This document shows, in pieces, positions 7,896-13,771 of a stretch of 13,771 nucleotides of DNA (the first letter of the stretch is position 1; each line of letters opens with the position of its first letter). The translations under genes were made by a program, and so were the position numbers. The notes under the pieces were generated by a model. That model was not told where the DNA came from, made no database searches, and was given only the letters and a program-made list of their open reading frames with translations. Source of the stretch: Dehalococcoidia bacterium (lineage in GTDB: Bacteria; Chloroflexota; Dehalococcoidia; JACVQG01); the NCBI GenBank assembly GCA_015661045.1, contig JACVQG010000006.1:1-13771 (forward strand), written 5' to 3'.

Positions 7896-7915
7896 AGGCG
7901 GCGAACCGCTTTTTT
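7896..7915 (+). terminator. Rho-independent terminator after the cyclase gene
   Basis: GCGG at 7898-7901 pairs with CCGC at 7906-7909 around a CGAA tetraloop, extendable by G-T and A-T pairs, and is followed by six T residues at 7910-7915. It lies about 30 bases after the last cyclase-frame stop (7865), supporting 7865 rather than 7532 as the original gene end. A smaller stem (GGGT 7882-7885 with ACCC 7889-7892) lies just upstream. Confidence 0.6.
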
Positions 7916-7922
7916 GATACTC

Positions 7923-7951
7923 TTAATACCTATATCATGGTACGTTATACT
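7923..7951 (+). promoter_or_regulatory. Promoter candidate for the acr3-arsM block
   Basis: TTAATA at 7923-7928, a 17-base spacer and TATACT at 7946-7951. Transcription would start near 7958, giving a leader of about 100 bases before acr3 that contains the 7997-8016 hairpin. The -35 is weak (4 of 6 consensus bases), as would suit a regulated promoter. I see no clear ArsR-type operator. Confidence 0.45.
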
Positions 7952-7996
7952 AATTCTAAATTGCAATCAAAATAGCAGAATAATACATGGTGAATA

Positions 7997-8016
7997 CACA
8001 GGCAGAGACGCCTGTG
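7997..8016. repeat. Perfect 7-bp palindromic hairpin in the acr3 leader
   Basis: CACAGGC at 7997-8003 and GCCTGTG at 8010-8016 form a perfect stem around the 6-base loop AGAGAC. No T-tract follows directly, so it is not an intrinsic terminator. Its place in the predicted acr3 leader, 42 bases before the start codon, suits a regulatory or mRNA-stability element. It could also be one copy of a dispersed palindromic repeat; no second copy is seen in this window. Confidence 0.5.
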
Positions 8017-8058
8017 CCACCATTTTCTTGCGCCATCATGATAGCTAATGGGAATTAG

Positions 8059-9177
8059 ATGATTATGAATAATAAAGAAACAACTTCTGGATTACGCCGG
8101 CTTTCCACCTTGGACCGCTTCCTTACTTTATGGATATTCCTGGCTATGGGTGTTGGTGTCAGCCTGGGTTACTTTGTTCCCGGAGTCGCCGGCTTCCTAT
8201 CATTCTTCCATGTGGATACCACTTCAATCCCCATAGCTATCGGGCTTATCCTGATGATGTACCCGCCGCTGGCTAAGGTGAGGTACGAGGAAATGGGGCG
8301 AGTGTTCCGTGACTGGCGCGTGATGGGACTGTCGCTGATACAGAACTATGTTATCGGCCCGGTGCTCATGTTCCTGGTAGCTATTCTCTTCATGGGTTTT
8401 ATATGGCCTCATCCCGACTACATGGTCGGCCTGATTATGATCGGGCTGGCCCGCTGTATCGCGATGGTCCTTGTCTGGAACCAGCTAGCCAGGGGGGATT
8501 CTGAATATGCCGCCGGATTGGTGGCGCTGAATTCCATCTTTCAAATAGTCTTCTACTCCGTCTATGCCTATGTCTTCATCACCATACTGCCCGGATGGTT
8601 CGGCCTGGGCGGGGCCGTGGTCAAAGTTACCATGGGTGAGATAGCCAGGAGTGTGCTCATTTACCTGGGCATTCCTTTCTTTGGCGGCATGCTTACCCGT
8701 TTCATCTTCCTTAAGACCAAGGGGCGGGAATGGTACGAGAGCAAATTCATCCCCAGAATAAGTCCTATCACCCTGGGGGCATTGCTGTTCACTATAGTGG
8801 TGATGTTCTCGCTTAAAGGAGAACTCATCGTACAGATACCACTGGATGTGGTCAAAATCGCCGTTCCACTGCTTATCTACTTTGTGATAATGTTCCTGGT
8901 CTCATTCTACATGGGCAAGAAAATCGGCGCTGACTACTCTAAAACAGCCACTATCGCCTTCACTGCCGCCAGCAACAACTTCGAGCTAGCAATTGCTGTA
9001 GCTGTGGCAGTATTTGGCATTGGCTCAGGACAGGCATTTGCCGCCGTTGTCGGGCCGCTGGTTGAAGTACCGGTGCTAATCAGCCTGGTGAATGTAGCGT
9101 TGTTTTTCAGACGGAAGTTTTTTGGATTGGAGGCTGCGCCTGGAATCGTTAGCGAAAAGGGAAGCACCTGCTGTTGA
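8059..9177 (+). CDS. acr3: Arsenite efflux permease, ACR3 family
   Basis: A 372-residue polytopic membrane protein with about ten hydrophobic segments, the usual size for ACR3 transporters, which export As(III) across the cytoplasmic membrane using the proton gradient. The family's functionally essential cysteine is present at C133 in [12 protein letters not shown] and the essential glutamate at E336 in [17 protein letters not shown]. These correspond to Cys129 and Glu305 of the Corynebacterium glutamicum Acr3. The protein ends in a Cys-Cys pair. The start may be ATG 8059 or ATG 8065; GGGA at 8050-8053 fits the first with a spacing of 5. It heads the metal(loid) block, with an MBL hydrolase 81 bases downstream and arsM after it. 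No arsR or arsenate reductase gene is seen nearby. A second acr3 tail is preserved at 12518-12628. Confidence 0.95.
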   Translation: MIMNNKETTSGLRRLSTLDRFLTLWIFLAMGVGVSLGYFVPGVAGFLSFFHVDTTSIPIAIGLILMMYPPLAKVRYEEMGRVFRDWRVMGLSLIQNYVIGPVLMFLVAILFMGFIWPHPDYMVGLIMIGLARCIAMVLVWNQLARGDSEYAAGLVALNSIFQIVFYSVYAYVFITILPGWFGLGGAVVKVTMGEIARSVLIYLGIPFFGGMLTRFIFLKTKGREWYESKFIPRISPITLGALLFTIVVMFSLKGELIVQIPLDVVKIAVPLLIYFVIMFLVSFYMGKKIGADYSKTATIAFTAASNNFELAIAVAVAVFGIGSGQAFAAVVGPLVEVPVLISLVNVALFFRRKFFGLEAAPGIVSEKGSTCC

Positions 9178-9258
9178 GTCGTCTCAAGGGTGCGAGGTGA
9201 ACAAATCAGCGCTTTTTACTTTTAGTAACAAAACATCTAAGAATAGGAGGTGGCAGAT

Positions 9259-10161
9259 ATGGTTGGTATTTCTCAGGTAGCTCCTCACATCTACCAGATA
9301 GGCCCTGTGGGCCATGTCTTTGACGATGTCATGGTCTATCTGGTAACCGGGCAAAAGGTGGCTCTCATTGAAGCTGGCCCTGGTGTATCTGCTCCGCTTA
9401 TCTTAGAAGCTCTCCAAAAGCTGGAGATTGAACCTGCCCGTCTGGCCTATATCATACCCACCCACATCCATATTGACCATGTTGGCGGCGCCGGTCTTCT
9501 GGCCCGGGAAATACCCTGGGCACGGGTTGTGGCGCACCCCAGAGCAGCCCGACACCTCATTGATCCCACCAGGCTTATTGCCGCCACTCGGCAACTCTTC
9601 GGCAATTTTGAGAGCGAATTAGGACCTATTCACACGATAAGTGAAACTCAGCTCTTAGTTGCCCAGGACGGAGAGACCATATCTCTGGGGACAGAGGAAC
9701 TGAAAATCGTCTATTCTCCGGGCCACGCTCCTCATCATATTTGTATCTTCGACATGCGCAGTCGGGGCCTTTTCTGCGGCGAAGCCCTGGGTTGCTACCC
9801 CATGCCAGAGGGCAATTTTGTCATCCCCGGCGCTGCTCCCCCGGACTTTGATCTTGAACTCTATTTGGAGACCATAGGTAAACTGGAGAAGCTTGAGCCA
9901 GAAATGCTCTTTTATAGCCATGACGGCGTAGGCCACGATGCCAAGAAGCTTATCCAACTCGTCCGTGAAAGCGTCCGGGCCTATGCTGATATTGTTCTAC
10001 CTGCTATGCGTGCTGGAGATAATCCCGGTCAAATCACCAAAAAATTGGAAGCCTACGTCTCCAGCATCGTCTCTAGACCGGTAGAACTCACCTGCCCCAG
10101 ACCAGTGCAAGGATATATGGCCTACTTTGAACGCAATGGACTGGCTGTGAAGGGGAGTTAA
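9259..10161 (+). CDS. MBL-fold metallo-hydrolase in the arsenic block
   Basis: A 300-residue metallo-beta-lactamase-fold protein. The signature H69-x-H71-x-D73-H74 (THIHIDHVGG), H156 in SPGHAPHH and H221 in YSHDG are visible. At the position where most relatives have the bridging aspartate, this protein has E175 in FCGEALG, which could alter metal binding or merely be a subfamily feature. The overall form is glyoxalase-II-like, with a helical C-terminal part of about 75 residues. There is no signal peptide. AGGAGG at 9245-9250 is 8 bases before ATG 9259, which decides this start over the GTG at 9250. It sits between acr3 and arsM in the same direction, with gaps of about 80 bases on each side. 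A role with thiol conjugates or arsenic metabolites is only a guess; no specific function can be assigned. Confidence 0.8.
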   Translation: MVGISQVAPHIYQIGPVGHVFDDVMVYLVTGQKVALIEAGPGVSAPLILEALQKLEIEPARLAYIIPTHIHIDHVGGAGLLAREIPWARVVAHPRAARHLIDPTRLIAATRQLFGNFESELGPIHTISETQLLVAQDGETISLGTEELKIVYSPGHAPHHICIFDMRSRGLFCGEALGCYPMPEGNFVIPGAAPPDFDLELYLETIGKLEKLEPEMLFYSHDGVGHDAKKLIQLVRESVRAYADIVLPAMRAGDNPGQITKKLEAYVSSIVSRPVELTCPRPVQGYMAYFERNGLAVKGS

Positions 10162-10240
10162 GTAGCCTGGGCCAATATACCCGGGGCGCTTTTCCCCCAA
10201 ATAGCGAATAGATCAAATAACTACTTGAAGGAGAACGGAA

Positions 10241-11041
10241 ATGGGAACTGAATCTAAGGAAATCAAAGATGCGGTGCGCAAGCGTTATGCACAGGCAGCA
10301 AAGCAAGCCTCTTGCTGCTCCCCTAATGAAGCCCTCACGACTCTCACGAGTTCCTGCTGTCCATCGGCAGCTACTCCAGTGAAAGGTCATTCCGGGCGGC
10401 TTTATTCCACAGAGGAGCTTCAAGCAGTTCCCCAGGAAGCCCGGCAGGTCTCTTTGGGCTGCGGTAATCCGGTAGCTCTGGCTCAAATCAAACCTGGCCA
10501 AACAATATTAGACCTGGGCAGCGGCGGTGGTATCGACTGCTTTCTGGCGGTGGAGAGGGTGGGACTTCAAGGTAAAGTTATCGGCCTGGATATGACCCCG
10601 GAGATGATAAAACTGGCCCGGGAAAACGCCCAAAAAATGGGACTTGCCAACGTGGAGTTCCGCCTGGGCGAAATGGAGCACATGCCAGTTGAAGATAGCA
10701 CTGTGGATTTAATCATCTCCAACTGTGTGGTCTGCCTGTCTCCCGACAAGGACGCAGTATTCAGGGAAGCCTTTCGGGTGCTCCGGCCAGGGGGGAAGCT
10801 ATGCCTTTCGGATATGGTTTTCCTCGGCGAGATACCAATACAGGTTAAAGACGACGCTGAGAAGTGGGTGCACTGCGTCGCCGGCGCCTTAGAGAAGGAC
10901 GATTACCTGAGACGCATAGCCGGGGCAGGGTTTGCAGACATAATTACCAACAAGCTTGAGCGCCGGGAGGCCCGGCCAGGGGAGGAGTGGCGGAGCAAAA
11001 TGGCCAGCTTGACAGTGACGGCGGTAAAACCAGCTTTGTGA
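10241..11041 (+). CDS. arsM: Arsenite S-adenosylmethionine methyltransferase
   Basis: A 266-residue class I methyltransferase. The SAM-binding motif DLGSGGGIDC is at 91-100, with the acidic D117 (GLDMTP) after the second strand. The three cysteines that ArsM enzymes use to bind As(III) are present: C74 in SLGCGNP, C162 in SNCVVCLS and C212 in WVHCVAGAL. Two further Cys pairs, at 25-26 and 39-40, lie in the N-terminal region, as in many ArsM proteins. The enzyme would methylate arsenite stepwise in the cytoplasm, using thiols as reductant, to mono-, di- and possibly trimethylated arsenic. ATG 10241 follows AAGGAG (10228-10233) at a spacing of 7. It lies 79 bases downstream of the MBL gene, probably in the acr3 transcript. 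Confidence 0.95.
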   Translation: MGTESKEIKDAVRKRYAQAAKQASCCSPNEALTTLTSSCCPSAATPVKGHSGRLYSTEELQAVPQEARQVSLGCGNPVALAQIKPGQTILDLGSGGGIDCFLAVERVGLQGKVIGLDMTPEMIKLARENAQKMGLANVEFRLGEMEHMPVEDSTVDLIISNCVVCLSPDKDAVFREAFRVLRPGGKLCLSDMVFLGEIPIQVKDDAEKWVHCVAGALEKDDYLRRIAGAGFADIITNKLERREARPGEEWRSKMASLTVTAVKPAL

Positions 11042-11116
11042 TTTTTTGGCAAACCAAGAAAGTAGATTGCACGAAAACTATTAACTCGGAAATAATTCTA
11101 CCTTTACGGAGGCAAT

Positions 11117-11251
11117 ATGGGGGATATTTGTATAAATATTATATATTATCAGCCAGGCAGTGGGGTTTCTAATTATTCCTGGGTAGATGTGATAAAAGCA
11201 ACCTCGACTGTCCACACAAGGCCCACCAGGCTGTTTTTGGGGTGGCAATAA
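11117..11251 (+). CDS. Possible 44-residue leader ORF overlapping the MFS start
   Basis: ATG 11117 is preceded by GGAGG at 11108-11112 (spacing 4). The frame runs 44 codons to a TAA at 11249-11251 that overlaps the MFS ATG as TAATG. This stop-start overlap with a good Shine-Dalgarno is what a coupled leader peptide would look like. The peptide (beginning MGDICINIIYYQPGSG) resembles nothing I recognise, and codon use is not convincing. The 209-base gap it fills otherwise shows only an AT-rich patch near 11126-11150. Confidence 0.25.
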   Translation: MGDICINIIYYQPGSGVSNYSWVDVIKATSTVHTRPTRLFLGWQ

Positions 11252-12546
11252 TGTCTAAAGCTCTGCGGAAAGTGCATTATGCCTGGATACTTCTGGGCGC
11301 TGTCACCATGGCTGCGGCGGTAAGCAGCGGCCTGCGGCTTTCATTTGGCGTCATCCTGGACCCTCTGGCTCAGGAATTTGGGTGGAGTCGGGGGGCTATC
11401 TCTCTCGCCTATAGTATTTCTTTCTTGGCGGCGGTGCCCCTGACCTTCCTGGCAGGGTGGACGGGGGAAACGTTTGGAACCCGGCGCATGGTGATGTTCG
11501 GCTCTTTGACAGTAGTGATGGGTATGTATTTGACCAGCCGGGCAACAAACTTGTGGCAATTCTACGTCTTCAATGGGGTGATGGTGGGAGGTCTGGGCAC
11601 CGCGCTGTTCATGACCTTGCTCCCTATCACGGTCACCAGATGGTTCCATGCACGGCTAGGTTTGGCCATGGGAATAATGTGGACGGCCCAGAGCTGGGGC
11701 CCCATGCTTCTGTCTCCTGCCCTGCGCTGGGCTATCGAGACGGTGGGGTGGAGGACGTCCTTTACCGTCCTCGGCTTTATCCTGGGTGGTATCATACTGG
11801 CAGCTTCACTCTTCATTCGTAACCGGCCTGAGGATAAGGGCCTGGCGCCGTACGGTATGCCAGTCAAAAAGCAGGGAGCAGCAGTTAATGTTGCGCCGAT
11901 CGGGGAGGGATCGCTGAACCTTGGGCAAGCCCGGCGGACACCGGCTTTCTGGGCGTTGATAGGCATCCATTTTATTGGCTGCGTCAGCCATTCCATTCCG
12001 CTGGCCCACATAGTGTCGATGGCTACGGCGGCAGGAATAGGTGGGGTAGCGGCCGCCGGCCTGCTCAGCGCCGTCAGCCTTACCTCTATGGGCAGCCGGT
12101 TCGGCATGTCCCTCCTCTCCGAGGCCAAAGGTAGCCGTCTGACCCTGGGGTTGTCTCTTCTCTTGCAGACTACACCCTTGCTCATCCTGCTCTGGGCTAA
12201 AGACCTTTGGGTTTTCTACCTGGCGGCGCTTCTCTTCGGGATTGGCTTCGGTGGTGAGATGGTGGGCTTCCCCATGTTTAACCGGCAGTTGTATGGGCTA
12301 GCAGCGCCTCTGACACGCATATATTCCTATCAGATGGTCGGGGCCTTGACGGGGATGGCCCTCGGTGGGTGGCTGGGGGGATTTCTCATTGACTTAACAG
12401 GGGGATACGTATGGCCTGTACTGGCATCGGTAATAACGGGATATGCAGGGCTTATCGCTCTCTTATGGCTACCACACCACCGCACCAGCGCTACCCCATT
12501 GCTAGCGGTACCGGCGGCCGCTGGTGGAGGTGCCGGTGTTAATTAG
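11251..12546 (+). CDS. Major facilitator superfamily transporter
   Basis: A 431-residue protein with about twelve hydrophobic segments and the MFS layout of two six-helix halves joined by a polar loop (about 190-225). The N-terminal half has FGWSRGAIS and a loop with ETFGTRRMV, as in MFS families related to the oxalate/formate and monocarboxylate transporters. The substrate cannot be told from sequence. ATG 11251 is preferred over the GTG at 11242 because the GGGGTGG at 11239-11245 serves as ribosome binding site. Placed between arsM and hgcA and facing the same way, it may export a methylated metal(loid) or import a metabolite; both are guesses. Its last ten codons, starting near 12518, are read out of frame from an acr3 remnant, so the natural C-terminus has been replaced by a short glycine/alanine tail. 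Confidence 0.85.
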   Translation: MSKALRKVHYAWILLGAVTMAAAVSSGLRLSFGVILDPLAQEFGWSRGAISLAYSISFLAAVPLTFLAGWTGETFGTRRMVMFGSLTVVMGMYLTSRATNLWQFYVFNGVMVGGLGTALFMTLLPITVTRWFHARLGLAMGIMWTAQSWGPMLLSPALRWAIETVGWRTSFTVLGFILGGIILAASLFIRNRPEDKGLAPYGMPVKKQGAAVNVAPIGEGSLNLGQARRTPAFWALIGIHFIGCVSHSIPLAHIVSMATAAGIGGVAAAGLLSAVSLTSMGSRFGMSLLSEAKGSRLTLGLSLLLQTTPLLILLWAKDLWVFYLAALLFGIGFGGEMVGFPMFNRQLYGLAAPLTRIYSYQMVGALTGMALGGWLGGFLIDLTGGYVWPVLASVITGYAGLIALLWLPHHRTSATPLLAVPAAAGGGAGVN

Positions 12547-12628
12547 CCTGGTGAATGTGGCCCTCTATTTCCAACGCAGGTATTTCCGACACGAAATGCA
12601 ACCTCAAACAGTTTCATCCCTAAAATAG
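12518..12628 (+). pseudogene. acr3: 3' remnant of a second acr3 gene
   Basis: In the second frame, 12518-12628 encodes the C-terminus of an ACR3 permease. The first 16 residues ([16 protein letters not shown]) are identical to the intact copy (9055-9102). After that the two diverge: YFQRRYF here against FFRRKFF there, then an unrelated tail ending in TAG at 12626-12628. Upstream of 12518 no ACR3 coding is recognisable; the sequence belongs to the MFS gene, which overlaps the remnant to 12546 in another frame. The divergent tail shows this is not a recent copy of the local acr3 but the end of another gene. Its stop codon overlaps the Shine-Dalgarno of hgcA, as expected if a full acr3 once stood directly upstream of hgcA. 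Confidence 0.85.
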
Positions 12629-12640
12629 GAGCATTGAACT

Positions 12641-13717
12641 ATGTCCCATGCTAACATATCCCGGAAAAGCCCCTCGCGGATAACAGGCTCCCTGGAGACC
12701 GTAGCGGGAAATATCCCTCAGATATCTACAAAGCTGACATTGATGGATATTCTGGGTTTCTGGCGCATGAGATGGGGCATAGGCCGGATGAACTATAAAG
12801 TAGAGCCGGGACTGTATGCTATAGGCAGCCCTGGGCCAGACTCGCCGGTATTAGTATCCGCTAATTACAAAATGAGCTTCGACATCCTTCGCCGGGCCGT
12901 ATCCAGCCACAATGCCTGGGTGTTCGTCATTGACACCAAAGGCGTAAACGTGTGGTGCGCAGCTGGCAAGGGCACCTTCAGTACAGGGGCTGTCCTGTGG
13001 CAAATCAAATTAACCGGACTTCAAAAGATAGCCCCTCATGGTACTATTATCTTACCCCAGCTCAGCGCCACAGGGGTTAAGGCCCACGAGGTACAAAAAA
13101 TATCAGGTTTGCGCACGGTTTTTGGCCCGGTGCGAGCCGATGACATACCAGCCTTTCTGGATAATGGAATGAAAGCTACCGCTGAAATGCGAAAGGTTAA
13201 GTTTGGAATGATAGACCGTCTGGTGCTCACCCCGGTGGAGATTAAGTCTGCTTTTAGGTATCTAATCCTTCTTTTATTTATTCTCTTTATTCTGGGTGGG
13301 GTTAGCCTGGTAGGATTCTCCGTAGACAAAGCCTGGAGTATGTTTGTTTCGGGTGGTGTAGCCTTACTGGGAGCGGTTCTAACGGGGACAGTAATCACGC
13401 CTATGCTGCTACCGTGGGTCCCCGGAAGGGCCTTTTCTCTTAAAGGCGGCCAGGTCGGTCTTGCCTGGGCATTGGCTGTCTCTGCATATAATTGGAACTT
13501 TTTAAGTGAGGTGGGTTTACCAGGTATCACCAACAGGATTGCCGCCTTACTCGCGATACCGGCAATCTCGGCCTATTTAGCCTTTAATTTTACAGGTTCG
13601 ACTACATATACATCCATGTCTGGAGTGCGCAAGGAGATGCGGCTCGCCTTACCCTTGATACTGGGAGCTGGCATTGTGGGTATATTGGTTTTCCTGGTGG
13701 GTTTGGTAAAAGGTTGA
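12641..13717 (+). CDS. hgcA: Mercury methylation corrinoid protein HgcA
   Basis: A 358-residue protein with the cap-helix motif unique to HgcA, NVWCAAGK at 103-110. C106 is the residue that coordinates cobalt in the corrinoid cofactor. The corrinoid-binding domain spans about 50-195. Five hydrophobic segments follow (about 206-226, 231-252, 268-284, 296-316 and 335-356), matching the five-helix membrane domain of HgcA; the length is close to the 338 residues of the Pseudodesulfovibrio mercurii protein. HgcA passes a methyl group from the corrinoid to Hg(II), and HgcB re-reduces it. ATG 12641 follows AGGAG (12627-12631), which overlaps the stop of the acr3 remnant. hgcB starts 19 bases after the TGA. 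All key residues are intact, so the gene should be functional. The N-terminal 40 residues before the domain are longer than in some homologues. Confidence 0.96.
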   Translation: MSHANISRKSPSRITGSLETVAGNIPQISTKLTLMDILGFWRMRWGIGRMNYKVEPGLYAIGSPGPDSPVLVSANYKMSFDILRRAVSSHNAWVFVIDTKGVNVWCAAGKGTFSTGAVLWQIKLTGLQKIAPHGTIILPQLSATGVKAHEVQKISGLRTVFGPVRADDIPAFLDNGMKATAEMRKVKFGMIDRLVLTPVEIKSAFRYLILLLFILFILGGVSLVGFSVDKAWSMFVSGGVALLGAVLTGTVITPMLLPWVPGRAFSLKGGQVGLAWALAVSAYNWNFLSEVGLPGITNRIAALLAIPAISAYLAFNFTGSTTYTSMSGVRKEMRLALPLILGAGIVGILVFLVGLVKG

Positions 13718-13736
13718 GTGTTACAGGAGGGGGCAT

Positions 13737-13771
13737 ATGGGCATGATATATCTAAAAAATGTAGCTACATT
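13737..13771 (+). CDS. hgcB: Start of hgcB (ferredoxin partner of HgcA)
   Basis: Only the first 11 codons are in the window. ATG 13737 follows AGGAGG (13725-13730) at a spacing of 6; a second in-frame ATG is at 13743. The visible residues MGMIYLKNVAT match the typical N-terminus of HgcB, where YLKNVATL precedes the first [4Fe-4S] cysteine cluster. The iron-sulfur motifs and the C-terminal cysteines lie outside the window. The position 19 bases behind hgcA is the usual hgcAB arrangement. Confidence 0.85.
   Translation, partial: MGMIYLKNVAT

Noticed and set aside
10183..10197. GGGG and CCCC hairpin between the MBL gene and arsM, considered as a terminator
   Set aside because: The stem is only 4 to 5 bp and is not followed by a T-tract.
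11562..12185. A 207-codon minus-strand open frame opposite the MFS gene
   Set aside because: It is the antisense shadow of a clearly real membrane transporter and has no recognisable protein features.

Overview
The window reads as a chromosomal stretch from an anaerobic bacterium, most likely a metagenome-derived one. The strongest ecological marker is a complete hgcA followed by the start of hgcB, the gene pair for mercury methylation, directly downstream of an arsenic gene block (acr3, arsM). A family I CoA-transferase and a geranylgeranyl-reductase-like flavoprotein also suit an anaerobe. An anaerobic Chloroflexota (Dehalococcoidia-like) lineage is my best guess. This rests on general impression only; no rRNA or other phylogenetic marker is present.

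Left part (1-1846): the 3' end of a CoA-transferase beta subunit gene, a tRNA-Val(CAC) gene with an odd A1:C72 acceptor end, then a minus-strand metallo-beta-lactamase-fold gene resembling class II cyclic-nucleotide phosphodiesterases. A divergent intergenic region of about 380 bp carries a promoter candidate on each strand.

Middle part (1847-7865): a two-gene operon of an FAD-dependent reductase and a stand-alone cyclic-nucleotide-binding domain. Then, from its own promoter, comes a very large class III nucleotide cyclase with two cyclase domains, an AAA-type ATPase and TPR repeats, an architecture like animal soluble adenylyl cyclase. That frame is broken near its 3' end by a single in-frame TGA, with 110 more TPR-like codons before the next stop, so it is a recent truncation, a readthrough case or a sequencing error. 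A predicted cyclic-nucleotide hydrolase, sensor and synthase lie within about 7 kb, so this may be a local second-messenger module.

Right part (7896-13771): a terminator closes the cyclase region, and a new promoter with a 7-bp hairpin in its leader opens the metal(loid) block: acr3 (arsenite efflux), an MBL-fold hydrolase, arsM (arsenite methyltransferase), an MFS transporter, hgcA and hgcB. All genes face right and most have good Shine-Dalgarno sites. The 3' end of the MFS gene overlaps, in another frame, a remnant of a second acr3 gene (positions 12518-12628). Its stop codon overlaps the ribosome binding site of hgcA. An acr3-hgcA-hgcB order therefore probably existed before rearrangement put the MFS gene there. 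No arsR-type regulator is visible in the window.
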